From assembly GCF_030758345.1 (NCBI RefSeq), contig NZ_JAVAMO010000008.1, positions 124,001 through 188,000 of the forward strand: 64,000 nt of DNA, read 5' to 3'. The translations under genes and the position numbers were made by a program. Source of the stretch: Ruegeria discodermiae. Its GTDB lineage: Bacteria > Pseudomonadota > Alphaproteobacteria > Rhodobacterales > Rhodobacteraceae. Shown here in pieces: positions 26,730 to 35,345 of the stretch. The notes beneath the pieces were generated by a model. It saw only the letters and a program-made list of their open reading frames with translations. It ran no database searches and was not told the origin of the DNA. Each line of letters starts with the position of its first letter. The first letter of the stretch is position 1.

Positions 26730-27641
26730 TTAGCCGCCGATTTTTGCGCGGCGCGCGCCAACAATCGAGGTGTAAGCGTCGTGCGTGATGGGATCAAAAC
26801 CCTGGATTTCGCCGCCACCCACGCCATAGGCGCATTCCGGGTCGGTTTCACCCAGAGTATCCATGATCTCGGTCACGCTGGCACGAGCGTCATCGGGCAG
26901 CGCATTGCGCAGTACGATGGGTTCACCCGGGATCAGCTTGGAACGCCAGATTTCAACCAGATCGTTCATATCGACGAGGCCCGCATCAACCGCCTTGCGC
27001 AGCGCGCCAAAGTTATAACCGTCTTCCCAGTTGCCCTGGCCATCTGCCCAGGTCACACCCGCGTCGATGTCACCGTTCTTGACCGCGAGGATGGTCTGTT
27101 CATGGCCTCCGGTGAACCGGACCTCTCCGAAGTAATCACCGCTTTCCATGGTCGCACCGGTGATCTCAGGGATCTCGATCGAAGGGATCAGGTAGCCGGA
27201 GGTCGAGTTGGGATCACCAAAGCCAAAGGTTTTGCCCTTGACGTCTTCAAGGCTGGTCAAGCCGCTGTCCACCCGTGCAAAGCCGATGGAATGATACCCG
27301 ATGGAACCATCAAGGTTCACTTTCACGAGGATCGGCGACGCGGCTTCGGGATCGGCAATATGCAATGCGGCATAAGAAGAGGGACCAAGCAGAGCCAAAT
27401 CAATGCTTCCGCCCAGGATGCCCTGAATGACGCCGTTGTAATCGGCGGGTGCAAACATCTTGACGGGAACCTCCAGCGACTCAGAAATCTTGTCCGCCAG
27501 ACATTGGTTGTTGGTCAGGCGATCCTGGGCGTTTTCACCACCCAGAATACCGATGCGGAATTCGGTGATCTCTTCGGCAAAAGCGCCTGTGCTCAGCGTG
27601 GTGGCGGCGGCAAGCGCCAGTGCGAGGGTCTTTTTCATCAT
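26730..27641 (-). CDS. phnD: Phosphonate ABC transporter periplasmic binding protein
   Basis: 303 residues with a signal peptide (MMKKTLALALAAATTLSTGAFA-EE) and PhnD features: FRIGILGGENAQDRL, GPSSYAALHI, the SGYLIPS ligand loop and GVTWADGQGNW. It captures phosphonates in the periplasm for the two PhnE permeases. It lies between phnC and phnE1, with stem-loops on either side. Confidence 0.96.
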   Translation of the reverse strand: MMKKTLALALAAATTLSTGAFAEEITEFRIGILGGENAQDRLTNNQCLADKISESLEVPVKMFAPADYNGVIQGILGGSIDLALLGPSSYAALHIADPEAASPILVKVNLDGSIGYHSIGFARVDSGLTSLEDVKGKTFGFGDPNSTSGYLIPSIEIPEITGATMESGDYFGEVRFTGGHEQTILAVKNGDIDAGVTWADGQGNWEDGYNFGALRKAVDAGLVDMNDLVEIWRSKLIPGEPIVLRNALPDDARASVTEIMDTLGETDPECAYGVGGGEIQGFDPITHDAYTSIVGARRAKIGG

Positions 27642-27668
27642 TCACTCCATTTGGTTTGATGAAGGTGG

Positions 27669-27685
27669 CCCGCGACAGGCGCGGG
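27669..27685 (-). promoter_or_regulatory. Small stem-loop between phnC and phnD
   Basis: CCCGCG / CGCGGG stem of 6 bp with an ACAGG loop in the 54-bp gap after the phnC stop. With the stronger hairpin after phnD it brackets the phnD message, a layout that usually favours higher levels of the binding protein. No U-run. Confidence 0.5.
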
Positions 27686-27695
27686 TAGAACTGGC

Positions 27696-28511
27696 TCAGA
27701 CATAGGCTTCCGCTTCGCGGACCTCTGGCCTTTCCAGTGTCTCGATTTCGGTGGATGTCGCCGCCTCGGAAAAATCCGCGCCAGCGCCATAGATGTCGCG
27801 CGCCACGCCGGTTGTCAGCTGGGCGGGCGTCCCGTCAAAAACGATCCGGCCATCGCGCATCCCGATCACACGGTCGCAATAGCGCCGCGCGGTGTCCAGC
27901 GTGTGCAGATTGGCAATCACCATGCGCCCGTCTTCCTCGTGAATCGTGCGCAGCGATTGCATGACGACCTGCGCGTTCATCGGATCAAGCGAGGCAATGG
28001 GCTCATCGGCGAGGATAATCTTGGGGTCTTGCATCAAGGCGCGGGCGATGGCCACGCGTTGCTGTTGACCGCCGGAAAGCGCTTCGGCGCGTTTCGGCGC
28101 CTGTTCCGCAATTCCCAGGCGAGCAAGGATCTCGATCGCCCTGTAAATGTCGGATTGCGGGTAGAGGTTGAACATCGTCGCAAAGGTCGATCGCTTGTTC
28201 AGTGTTCCGTGCAGCACGTTGGAGACGACATCCATACGCGGCACGAGGTTGAATTGCTGAAAAACCATCGCGCAGCGGGACTGCCAGTTGCGCTTCGCAG
28301 CACCTCTCAGCGCAGTGATCTCTTCGCCCTCGAAAGTTATGGTTCCCACTGTCGCATCGCTCAGACGATTGACCATTCGCAAAAGCGTCGACTTGCCTGC
28401 GCCAGAACGCCCGATGATCCCGATCATGGTAGGTTTCTCGACGGTGATGCTCGCGGCATCCACGGCCGTCTTATCCCCGAACCGTTTGGTCAGCTTTTCG
28501 ATTGCCAGCAT
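27696..28511 (-). CDS. phnC: Phosphonate ABC transporter ATP-binding protein
   Basis: 271-residue ATPase for phosphonate uptake: Walker [12 protein letters not shown], signature [16 protein letters not shown], Walker [13 protein letters not shown], and the PhnC-specific [21 protein letters not shown]. First gene of the operon phnC-D-E1-E2-acetyltransferase. A weak pair of Pho-box-like sites lies upstream at 28550-28600. Confidence 0.96.
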   Translation of the reverse strand: MLAIEKLTKRFGDKTAVDAASITVEKPTMIGIIGRSGAGKSTLLRMVNRLSDATVGTITFEGEEITALRGAAKRNWQSRCAMVFQQFNLVPRMDVVSNVLHGTLNKRSTFATMFNLYPQSDIYRAIEILARLGIAEQAPKRAEALSGGQQQRVAIARALMQDPKIILADEPIASLDPMNAQVVMQSLRTIHEEDGRMVIANLHTLDTARRYCDRVIGMRDGRIVFDGTPAQLTTGVARDIYGAGADFSEAATSTEIETLERPEVREAEAYV

Positions 28512-28549
28512 ATCGCCCCCGATGTTTGGAGGGCGGATAGAAGGTTAAG

Positions 28550-28600
28550 ACTACAGCCGGGTGACGATTTCGTTTCAGTTTGCCCTCAGCCAGATGACGC
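28550..28600 (-). promoter_or_regulatory. Possible tandem Pho boxes upstream of phnC
   Basis: On the minus strand two 18-bp stretches resemble CTGTCATnnnnCTGTCAT: GCGTCATCTGGCTGAGGG (28583-28600; 8 of 14 positions) and TCGTCACCCGGCTGTAGT (28550-28567; 9 of 14). They are offset by 33 bp, a multiple of the 11-bp PhoB repeat. The match is imperfect; the link is suggested by the phn operon that follows. Confidence 0.3.
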
Positions 28601-28731
28601 TATTGTAACGGACCGCTGTTTGGTGCGGCGCAGACCCAGTGCGCGCGCTGAGGCCGAGAGTGGCGCAAACGTTATCCACAGATTGTCTTAAAGCTGTTAC
28701 AATCCGGAATGGAACTGGCTAAGCTCTCCCC

Positions 28732-29025
28732 ATGATCTTTCGTCTTTCTTTCATCTTATGCGCCTGCCTTTCTTTCTCGCAGATAGCGCATGCGAAGATG
28801 GGCGATGTGAGCTGCGACGACAGGTTGCGCATGACCCATACTCTCACCCAGGTTCTGGGTGCCGAGCGTCAGGGCAAAGGCTTACGCGATCCCGATACGC
28901 TGCTGGAAGTCTGGGTCACGCGCAAAAGCGGAGACTGGGTGATTGTGCAGAACTATGCAAACGGCACATCCTGCATCGTTGCAATGGGCGAGCATTGGGA
29001 AGAGTCTCTGCCGGATCCCGCATGA
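28732..29025 (+). CDS. Small secreted protein of unknown function
   Basis: 97 residues with a clear signal peptide (MIFRLSFILCACLSFSQIAHA-KMG). The mature part, about 76 residues, has two Cys (VSCDDRL and GTSCIVAM) that could form a disulfide and a compact pattern LLEVWVTRKSGDWVIVQNYA suggesting a small beta fold. Divergent from phnC by about 220 bp. Similar small periplasmic proteins are common in Rhodobacterales, but I know no function. Confidence 0.65.
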   Translation: MIFRLSFILCACLSFSQIAHAKMGDVSCDDRLRMTHTLTQVLGAERQGKGLRDPDTLLEVWVTRKSGDWVIVQNYANGTSCIVAMGEHWEESLPDPA

Positions 29026-29518
29026 GCGCGCCTCTTTGAGCAGCTTTGTTAGAAGCCTATCGTCCCAAATCCGGAGCCATCGCAGATGTGGCTGCTCATT
29101 CAGCCGCCACCGGCTTGGCCCAATCCTCCCATTTCGTCCCTGCGGTGAATACTGGGCCGTCTCAGGCGAAGGGAATACCAACGATTCAGGTTCAAGCCGA
29201 AACGCTTTAGGTCTGCTATCCCAGCGGTCGCAGAGGCGACGGTTGCCAGTTCCTGCTGGATCGCGACTGCGTTTATCCGTCTGATTGTCACTCCAGGTTT
29301 CTCTTTCGCAGCTTGCAGCGATGATGAGTATCCAACCCGAGAATAAGGACAAACGCGGCGGCAAACTCACACCCGGCGAATATGACAGTTTGGAAATCTA
29401 CCATTTGCGCGATCAGGCCTGCCGTTGGCCCCGCAGCGACGAGCGCCAGCATCATTTTTTTCAGTACAGTGCAGTTACGCGGATCATGCTGGCCGCTTCA
29501 AGGCCCGCCAATGTTGCC

Positions 29519-29789
29519 GTCAGCAGTGACGACATTCGCTTCTTGCTCCTTGCTGAGAATAGCTGAACGCGGCTCCTTCGGGCCGGAATTTGTATCCTCA
29601 ACCGTCTGCTGCTTTTGCCACTTCGCGATAGTCTTGGGATTGATACCAAGCTACCGGCTCAGCTGTGCGAACAAAGCTTGTGATCGCTCTATTGTTGCTC
29701 TGACCGCATGCGTGCCTCTCGGCAGATTTGCTATGCAAATCGCCTGCCGGGTAAAAGTAAATGGCGCTACCATGACGAATCTGTCCCGT
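29519..29789 (-). pseudogene. IS481-family transposase N-terminal relic
   Basis: Leftward from 29789 the frame reads TGQIRHGSA, then after an insert of about 45-50 bp continues in another frame as THAVRATIERSQALFAQLSR, a TAG stop, LGINPKTIAKWQKQQTVED and SGPKEPRSAILSKEQEA. This is the usual N-terminal DNA-binding region of IS481 transposases. The start codon is ACG in place of ATG, one Glu codon is TAG, and the catalytic domain is missing. Confidence 0.8.
29717..29765. repeat. Small palindromic element inserted in the IS481 relic
   Basis: About 49 bp that interrupt the IS481 relic between its GSA and THAVRA codons. At its centre is a perfect hairpin GATTTGC-TAT-GCAAATC (29725-29741), flanked by GGCA and TGCC that can extend the stem. 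Its position inside a recognisable transposase frame shows it arrived as a unit, like a REP- or MITE-type mini-element. Confidence 0.5.
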
Positions 29790-30001
29790 AGTGCTTCCTT
29801 CCATTCCAACGAAAGGATCACTCCATCAAAACTTGGAATCAACCGACCTAATGCTCGACCAATGAGCTGGCTGGGCTCTTCGTCGTCATCGAAGGCGATC
29901 CGACTTCCTCAATCCGACTGCGGCTGGCCATTGAGCCCATTGGGGACCTCTGAGAATTCCGCGCATGCTGCGACCGCAGCGCTGATTTCGGGCATTAGGA
30001 A

Positions 30002-31627
30002 CTATGCACCGAAGGTTTCGAATTTGATCTGGTCGGTCGCCACGCCGCCGGCCTCCAGGCCGGTTTTCAAACCGGTCATGAACTCCAGAGGACCGCATAG
30101 CAAATAGTGCGCGTTCGGCCCCGCGCCAAGCGATAACAGGTCGGCAGCAGTGATCCGGCCTCTGGCGTCAAAGGTTTTTCCTAAGTAATCGGTGCTTTCC
30201 GGTGCACTGAAGAATATCTGTCGTGCGGCGTTTGAATTTGCAGCAATCAGCGGATCAACCTCACCGCCAAGCGCGTAGGCGCGCCCGTTTCGAGCGCCGT
30301 GGAAATACCACACCGGCCGGTCGCTTTCGTCGGTCGAGACTTCGTGCAGCATTGCAAGCATCGGTGTCAGACCGACACCAGCGCTGACGAGCACCAATGG
30401 TTTGCCATCATCGGGGAGTACAAAGTCACCGGCGGGCGGCTTGGCCTCGATCACGTCGCCCACCTGCACCTCGTCATGGAGGAATTGCGACCCGACACCG
30501 CCTGCCTCGCGTTTGACAGTGATCCGGTAGTACGGATTCGCGGCCGAGCCAGAGAGCGAGTAGGTCCGCCGTAGCTTCGCGCTATGGCCCGGGATGTCGA
30601 GAGCGATCGGCAAATGCTGCCCGGCGCGGAAAGGCGTCACCACCTTGCCATTCGCGGGCGTGAGGTGGAAAGAGATGATGCCCTCGGCTTCCACGACCTT
30701 TTCGGTCACGGTCAGCTTCGTCATCGCAGCCGGTTCGGCGGACCATCTCAGAGAGAGAGCGGCGGGTCTGTCGATGACAGTTTCAATCTCAACATCGATC
30801 ACACGCAGGATGCTTGGGTCACATGCCTCCTCGGGGTCCCAGTCAACCGTGGCCCGCCCCGTCACATGCAAAAGCCCGCCAGTTGCGAAATCGACAAAGA
30901 GCAGCCCGACGCGCGGGTCCTCCAGAAGATTCCCGATCGTGTTGAAGAAGTTATTGCCCGTATAGTCGGGAATGCGCAGTCGCTTCGGGCCCACCACACG
31001 AACAAACCCTGGCTCGCCGCCACGGTGTGAAGCGTCATAGCCGTTGGAAATCGCTTCTTGCGACCCGTGCCGCCCCGATCCGATGAACAAGGTGTCCGCG
31101 GCGCTTATGCGTTTGATTTGTTCTGCGCTGAGTTGAGCGGATGTGGCCGCTTCCTGCGACATCGTCGTGTCGGCGCGCCACCACTCCCGCTCGTTGATAT
31201 ATTTTGGACAATTCCCAAAGGTCTGGCGGATGTCGATTGCGAAGCCATCTTTGGTTGGACGCGTCCTGCCGCTGAAGCGATTGCGGCGGCGCGTGGCCAG
31301 CTCGATGCCAACCACGCCAATATCAACGCCCGCCAGAACAGCCTCGTGCAGCGGATCTTGTGGATCGATCTTTGTTGCAAGTGTCAGCGTCCGGGCGTCT
31401 GGTGAGCCAATAAAACCGTCCTCGCCTTCGATGATCGTCGCCCAGACGCGCCCCTGCATATCGCTGGAGGCTGCAACCACAAACGGTTGGGCTTGATAGA
31501 ATGCGCGATGTTGGTCCGGCATGTGATCCCGGATAAAGGACGACACGCGCGCGGCGAGCCCTTCGACACCAGCGCGTTCCTGGGCCGCCAGTTCGCCCGA
31601 ATGAAATAGGGTGTCTGCGTCCATCAT
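30002..31627 (-). CDS. PNPOx-FNR fusion flavoprotein without ferredoxin domain
   Basis: 541-residue predicted oxidoreductase. Residues about 30-290 form a pyridoxamine-phosphate-oxidase-like FMN barrel (LFIGSGRHGSQEA and DYTGNNFFNTIGNLLEDPR). Residues about 310-541 form a ferredoxin-NADP reductase module with the FAD motif RRTYSLSG and the NAD(P) motif VLVSAGVGLTPMLAML. Related fusions often continue into a 2Fe-2S domain; here the protein stops at KFETFGA. It may pass electrons to a separate ferredoxin, or the C-terminus was lost next to the degenerate region. Start at 31627 (MMDADTLF) preferred; an upstream ATG at 31660 is possible. Reaction unknown. Confidence 0.85.
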   Translation of the reverse strand: MMDADTLFHSGELAAQERAGVEGLAARVSSFIRDHMPDQHRAFYQAQPFVVAASSDMQGRVWATIIEGEDGFIGSPDARTLTLATKIDPQDPLHEAVLAGVDIGVVGIELATRRRNRFSGRTRPTKDGFAIDIRQTFGNCPKYINEREWWRADTTMSQEAATSAQLSAEQIKRISAADTLFIGSGRHGSQEAISNGYDASHRGGEPGFVRVVGPKRLRIPDYTGNNFFNTIGNLLEDPRVGLLFVDFATGGLLHVTGRATVDWDPEEACDPSILRVIDVEIETVIDRPAALSLRWSAEPAAMTKLTVTEKVVEAEGIISFHLTPANGKVVTPFRAGQHLPIALDIPGHSAKLRRTYSLSGSAANPYYRITVKREAGGVGSQFLHDEVQVGDVIEAKPPAGDFVLPDDGKPLVLVSAGVGLTPMLAMLHEVSTDESDRPVWYFHGARNGRAYALGGEVDPLIAANSNAARQIFFSAPESTDYLGKTFDARGRITAADLLSLGAGPNAHYLLCGPLEFMTGLKTGLEAGGVATDQIKFETFGA

Positions 31628-31656
31628 CGTTTTGTCCCGTTTGCTAAACCTTGTCG

Positions 31657-31806
31657 TCAAAGACCCAGATCACTGAGGCCCGGGTGGTCGTCAGGACGCC
31701 GCCCTAAGGGCCAACCGAACTTACGATCCTCTTTCTGGATCGGGTGCTCTTTGATGCTGGTAAAACAGCGGTAAGGCGTGGCGTGGGTCTTCGATTGCCA
31801 ATGGAA
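31657..31806 (-). pseudogene. C-terminal relic of a DUF1348 (SnoaL-like) protein
   Basis: Leftward, in a frame different from the GST gene, the sequence reads CFTSIKEHPIQKEDRKF followed by WPLGRRPDDHPGLSDLGL and a stop at 31657. This matches the highly conserved end of DUF1348 proteins (SIND-x-PI...RKF-WPLGRRPDDHP...ELGL). The first two thirds of the gene are absent: the homology begins right at the GST stop. It is a truncated remainder left by a rearrangement. Confidence 0.6.
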
Positions 31807-31818
31807 ACGTCTTTTGCA

Positions 31819-32442
31819 CTACTCGGCGGCAAGGCCAGCGGCGGTTGCGGGCATCGCCTCAAAACCATCCAATGCCTCGAACCGTGCAATCCAGGCGCGG
31901 ACGTTCGGGTATGGTTCGAGCGAAACATTCCCTTCTGGCGCATGGGCTGTGTAGGAATAAGCCGCAACATCCGCGATGGTCGGCCGGTCACCGACAAGCC
32001 AGTCGCGACCGTCCAGACCGTGTTCCAGCTTTTGCATTGCCTTCGCCGCGGTCGCAGCGGCAAAGTCCGGGTCCAGAGGCGCGCCAAACACCGTAATCAG
32101 CCTTGCAGCACAGGAACCAAAAGCAATTTCACCGGCAGCAAGCGTGAGCCATCGCTGAACATTCGCTTCTCCCTCGGCATCGCTTGGCATCCAATCGGGT
32201 GCGTATTTCCGGGCGAGATACACCAAAATGGCGTTTGAATCTGAAACGACGGTGTCGCCGTCTTCCAGCACAGGCACTTGCCCATTCGGGTTCATAGCCA
32301 GGAAATCAGGTGTTTTGTGCTCACCCGCCGCAAGATCAACGAAGACCGCCTCGTGGGCAATCCCTGCGAGCTTGGCAAAGACCAAAGCGCGATGCGCGTG
32401 GCCCGATTTGGGGAAGTGGTGAATGCGAACGGCGTTTGACAT
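31819..32442 (-). CDS. Glutathione S-transferase family protein
   Basis: 207 residues with the two-domain GST fold. The N-terminal thioredoxin-like part has FPKSGHAHRALVF, the cis-Pro GQVPVLEDGD and the glutathione-binding SDSNAILVYLA; the C-terminal helical part has DRPTIADVAAYSY with the N-capping Asp. Probably conjugates or isomerises electrophiles; substrate unknown. ATG at 32442 (MSNAVRIHH) preferred. Divergent from the LysR gene, which may control it. Confidence 0.92.
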   Translation of the reverse strand: MSNAVRIHHFPKSGHAHRALVFAKLAGIAHEAVFVDLAAGEHKTPDFLAMNPNGQVPVLEDGDTVVSDSNAILVYLARKYAPDWMPSDAEGEANVQRWLTLAAGEIAFGSCAARLITVFGAPLDPDFAAATAAKAMQKLEHGLDGRDWLVGDRPTIADVAAYSYTAHAPEGNVSLEPYPNVRAWIARFEALDGFEAMPATAAGLAAE

Positions 32443-32554
32443 GTGACGGCTCCTACTTGGGTGGATCATTTGCCAAGACAGATACGACTTGCAGTCTCAG
32501 GCGATAATCGTCAATTTTGGGGAATGTTTAGGCCCTGAAAGGGCGTAATAAGCC

Positions 32555-33454
32555 ATGGACAAGATCGACCGCATGCGAGCCTTTGCGCTTGTCGCAAAGA
32601 ACGCCTCTTTCACACTTGCCGCAGAGCGTATGGGACGATCCGCGCGGTTGGTCAGCAAATACGTCGCGGATCTGGAAGAGGCGCTTGGCGTTCAGCTTCT
32701 GAACCGAACCACACGCAGTGTGTCCCTGACGGATGCCGGTGCCACCTATCTGACGATGTGTGAACCGCTTCTTGATGGGTTTGACGAGTTGGAAGAAGCC
32801 GTTAGGACCCAACAAGCGGCTTTGCGCGGTGTCATCCATATCTCGGCCCCGACGGGATTTGGGTCGGTGCGGCTCGCGCCCTCGCTGGCGGATTTCGCCG
32901 CACTGCATCCGGACGTGGAGATTGACCTTCGTCTCTCGGATAGAAGGGTGTCCATCATTGACGAAGGTCTCGATCTTGCTATCCGCATCGGACCGATGCG
33001 TGACAGCTCGCTCAAAGTGCGCCAGCTAGGCCCGATGCCTTTGATCGTCTGCGCATCGCCGGTCTATTTGAAACGCAGCGGCATGCCGACGCATCCGCGC
33101 GCGCTGGAGACGCATGAGTGCATTCTGGACGGCAATATGACCGAACCTACGATCTGGCGTTTCAATATGGACGGTCAGGAATTGGCGGTCCATGTCAACG
33201 GTCGACTTCGCGCCAACGCACCGGCAGCCTCAGCGCGGCTGGCAGCCACAGGCGTCGCGGTTGCCCGCTGCCCAGCCTACACCGTTTCCGAAGCGCTCAA
33301 ATCGGGAGAATTGGTCGAGCTCTTTGCCGAGAACCGCGTGGCACCCTACGTCGTCGCCGCATTGTTTCCCCAGAACCGCCGACTAACGACCCGCGTGCGC
33401 GCTCTGATCGATCACCTCGCGAGCGACGCGTCGCTTTGCTCTGATGTGACGTAG
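32555..33454 (+). CDS. LysR-family transcriptional regulator
   Basis: 299 residues: helix-turn-helix (MDKIDRMRAFALVAKNASFT, with AAERMGRSARLVSKYVADLE) and a periplasmic-binding-type effector domain. The close 112-bp divergent spacing to the GST gene suggests it controls that gene. It belongs to the CrgA/DsdC-like group with the FAL-VAKNASFTLAAERMG start. Effector unknown. Terminator-like hairpins follow. Confidence 0.92.
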   Translation: MDKIDRMRAFALVAKNASFTLAAERMGRSARLVSKYVADLEEALGVQLLNRTTRSVSLTDAGATYLTMCEPLLDGFDELEEAVRTQQAALRGVIHISAPTGFGSVRLAPSLADFAALHPDVEIDLRLSDRRVSIIDEGLDLAIRIGPMRDSSLKVRQLGPMPLIVCASPVYLKRSGMPTHPRALETHECILDGNMTEPTIWRFNMDGQELAVHVNGRLRANAPAASARLAATGVAVARCPAYTVSEALKSGELVELFAENRVAPYVVAALFPQNRRLTTRVRALIDHLASDASLCSDVT

Positions 33455-33499
33455 CGAGCAAACATAGAACGGCCTGTAAACGAGATAGCCGGAAGGGAT

Positions 33500-33615
33500 G
33501 TCGCGCGATGGCGCGACAAGCAACAATGCGAGCTAATTTTTGGCGCGAACGCTATGAAGTGCCTAAGCAAGTAAGGCGAAGCTCCTCTTCGCCGATCAAA
33601 TGCTGCTGTTTGATC
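33500..33615. terminator. Three hairpins between convergent lysR and MFS genes
   Basis: Three perfect stem-loops: GTCGCGC-GATG-GCGCGAC (33500-33517), GGCGAAG-CTCCT-CTTCGCC (33575-33593) and GATCAAA-N8-TTTGATC (33594-33615). They fill the 161-bp gap where lysR (rightward) and the MFS gene (leftward) converge; the last one abuts the MFS stop. Probably a two-way termination zone, though none has a long T-run. Confidence 0.6.
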
Positions 33616-34911
33616 TTAATCGCCGATGTGTGAACTATCCTTATCCGGGTGGTGCCAAATCAGCAGGCCGATCACGGAAGATGCTGCGAAGAATGTGATC
33701 ATGCCAAAGGCCACGTCGAAGCTTCCGGTTGCGTCAAGCGCAAAGCCGGTGATGGCAGGGGCCAAGAAACCAGAAATTGCAAGGCCGCTGTTCATGACAC
33801 CCATGCAGGTTCCGGCACGCTGCGGGACAACATCAGCGATAATCGCGTAGAAGATCGGATTTGCGCCAAGCCCCGCGGAGACGGCGATTGTTATGCCGGT
33901 CAGCGCAATCGAAAAACTGTCCACAAAGGCCAGTGGAAGAACGGCAAGCGCAACAACCGCGTGCAGGGCCGCCATCGGATAGCTGCGCGCAAGCCGTAGC
34001 GAACCGGTTCTTGTCAGCAACCAGTCCGACAGGCGCCCGATGGCATATAGCGAGACAGCAGCGGCGGCCCAGGGGACCGCAGCAGCCCAACCGATCTGTT
34101 TGAGGTCCAAGTAATAAGTCGTCCGCAGGAACTCGGGCAGCCAGGTCATGACGAAGAACAGCAGATAGCCGAACACGAAATACGACCAGTAGCTGGCCAG
34201 CAATGTGGGGTTTGTCAGCAAGATCCTGACGTCCTCGCGTGATAGCCACGCGCCCCTATTGCGCGATACCCCATCAGCGCGAGTTTCTGTTATGAAGGTT
34301 CTCTCGGCCTCATTCACGAAACGCGACGTCTCCGGTGCGTCGCTGGAGAGCCAGAGCCATGCGGGCAACCACAAAAGGCCCAGAAACGCCAGGCCAAAGA
34401 ACAAGATGCGCCAGCCGACTTCGGCGATGACGAATGTGGCCAAGGGTGCGCCGACAGCCAGTGCCAGCGGGATGGCGACCAGTGCAGCCCCCATCGCCGT
34501 GGACCGCTCATTCGGCGGCAACCACCTCTCCACAATGTGCGAATGGGCCGGGAAGGACGGGCCCTCCGCCAATCCAAGTGCGATGCGCGCGCTGTAGAGC
34601 ATCACGAAGCCCACCGCAGCCCCGGTCCAGCCAATCGCGATCGACCAGAGAAGAACTGCGAGGGCGAAGGTTTTGCGGGTTCCGAAACGGTCTGCCAGAT
34701 AGCCGCCCGGCAGGTTGGTCAGGAAGTAGCCGATGCCGAACGCGCCCAGCACTAGCCCTAATTGCGAGGCTGATAAGCCAAATTCGCTTTGAATGGCATG
34801 GGCCGCGTAGGAAATGGCCGATCGGTCAATGTAGTTGATCGTGTTGATTACAAACAAAAGCGCGATGATGGTCCAACGAAATCGGGTCGCGGGCGCGATT
34901 GTCTCAATCAT
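33616..34911 (-). CDS. MFS transporter, ACS (anion:cation symporter)-like
   Basis: 431 residues, about 12 membrane segments. The motif after segment 2 is GYLADRFGTRK; NYIDRSAISYA in segment 1 is typical of the ACS group (hexuronate, glucarate and phthalate carriers). ATG at 34911 with AAGGTGA upstream. Cargo is probably an organic anion; no enzyme gene is next to it, so the substrate is open. Confidence 0.9.
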   Translation of the reverse strand: MIETIAPATRFRWTIIALLFVINTINYIDRSAISYAAHAIQSEFGLSASQLGLVLGAFGIGYFLTNLPGGYLADRFGTRKTFALAVLLWSIAIGWTGAAVGFVMLYSARIALGLAEGPSFPAHSHIVERWLPPNERSTAMGAALVAIPLALAVGAPLATFVIAEVGWRILFFGLAFLGLLWLPAWLWLSSDAPETSRFVNEAERTFITETRADGVSRNRGAWLSREDVRILLTNPTLLASYWSYFVFGYLLFFVMTWLPEFLRTTYYLDLKQIGWAAAVPWAAAAVSLYAIGRLSDWLLTRTGSLRLARSYPMAALHAVVALAVLPLAFVDSFSIALTGITIAVSAGLGANPIFYAIIADVVPQRAGTCMGVMNSGLAISGFLAPAITGFALDATGSFDVAFGMITFFAASSVIGLLIWHHPDKDSSHIGD

Positions 34912-35345
34912 GACATCACCTTGCCAAAGAATGCCCAACGCTAAAGAGCAGCGGCTGGTAAGTCTGAAACCTCTCAAGAAAGCAATCGAACTTCAAGTGT
35001 CTGGCATAACGCATTTTATTCTGATGCGCTTTGTCAGGTAGCTCAGTGTCAATATCGCTCGACTGGTGCCAGATGAATGCTGGAACGACTTAAAGGCTGC
35101 TGGATATTCTCGTTCAACTTTGAAACGACGGTGTGGGAAAACACCGACGCTTTCGTCTCTGGCGACACCGTCGCGGTCTTAGGTAAAATGAACGGGAATA
35201 CGATAAAGTCCGACGAGGACATCCGCGAGTTTTGCTGAGCGCGAAGGTTCGCGACAGTCAGGTCGTTTTATGGCGTTGGTTTGAAGACAGTTTTGCGGTG
35301 AGCCAAGCTTATCATGGATAAAGCGTGCCAAAGGGAGATCGAAAC
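34912..35345. other. 434-bp gap with a possible gene relic
   Basis: No intact gene. The 35098-35238 stretch looks like a decayed SnoaL-like end (own entry). The motif GGTAGCTCAGT at 35037 resembles a tRNA D-arm but no acceptor, anticodon or T-arm can be folded around it. The promoters of the MFS gene (leftward) and the luciferase-domain gene (rightward) must lie here. Confidence 0.5.
35098..35238 (+). pseudogene. Possible SnoaL/NTF2-like C-terminal relic
   Basis: Open frame without a start codon reading NFETTVWENTDAFVSGDTVA, then VLGKMNGNTIKSDEDIREFC and TGA. The alternation of a strand with FVSGDTVAVLG and a basic turn resembles the SnoaL-like (ketosteroid-isomerase fold) pattern of VAxGDxVVVLG. 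No other part of such a gene is found upstream. Confidence 0.35.

Larger units (their letters stand above)
29026..30001. other. 976-bp degenerate region with transposase relic
   Basis: No intact gene is convincing here. The 29519-29789 part is an IS481 relic (own entry) containing a small palindrome (own entry). A 55-codon leftward frame at 29288-29455 (MMLALVAAGPTAG, then FAAAFVLILG) is hydrophobic but lacks a ribosome site. The stretches 29026-29287 and 29800-30001 hold only short broken frames that I cannot assign. Confidence 0.6.

Noticed and set aside
29288-29455. 55-codon hydrophobic leftward frame as a small membrane protein
   Set aside because: No ribosome site before its ATG, and it lies in a region full of relics; not enough to call a gene.
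35037-35110. tRNA-like GGTAGCTCAGT motif
   Set aside because: Only the D-arm-like string is present; no acceptor stem, anticodon arm or TTC-containing T-arm can be placed around it.
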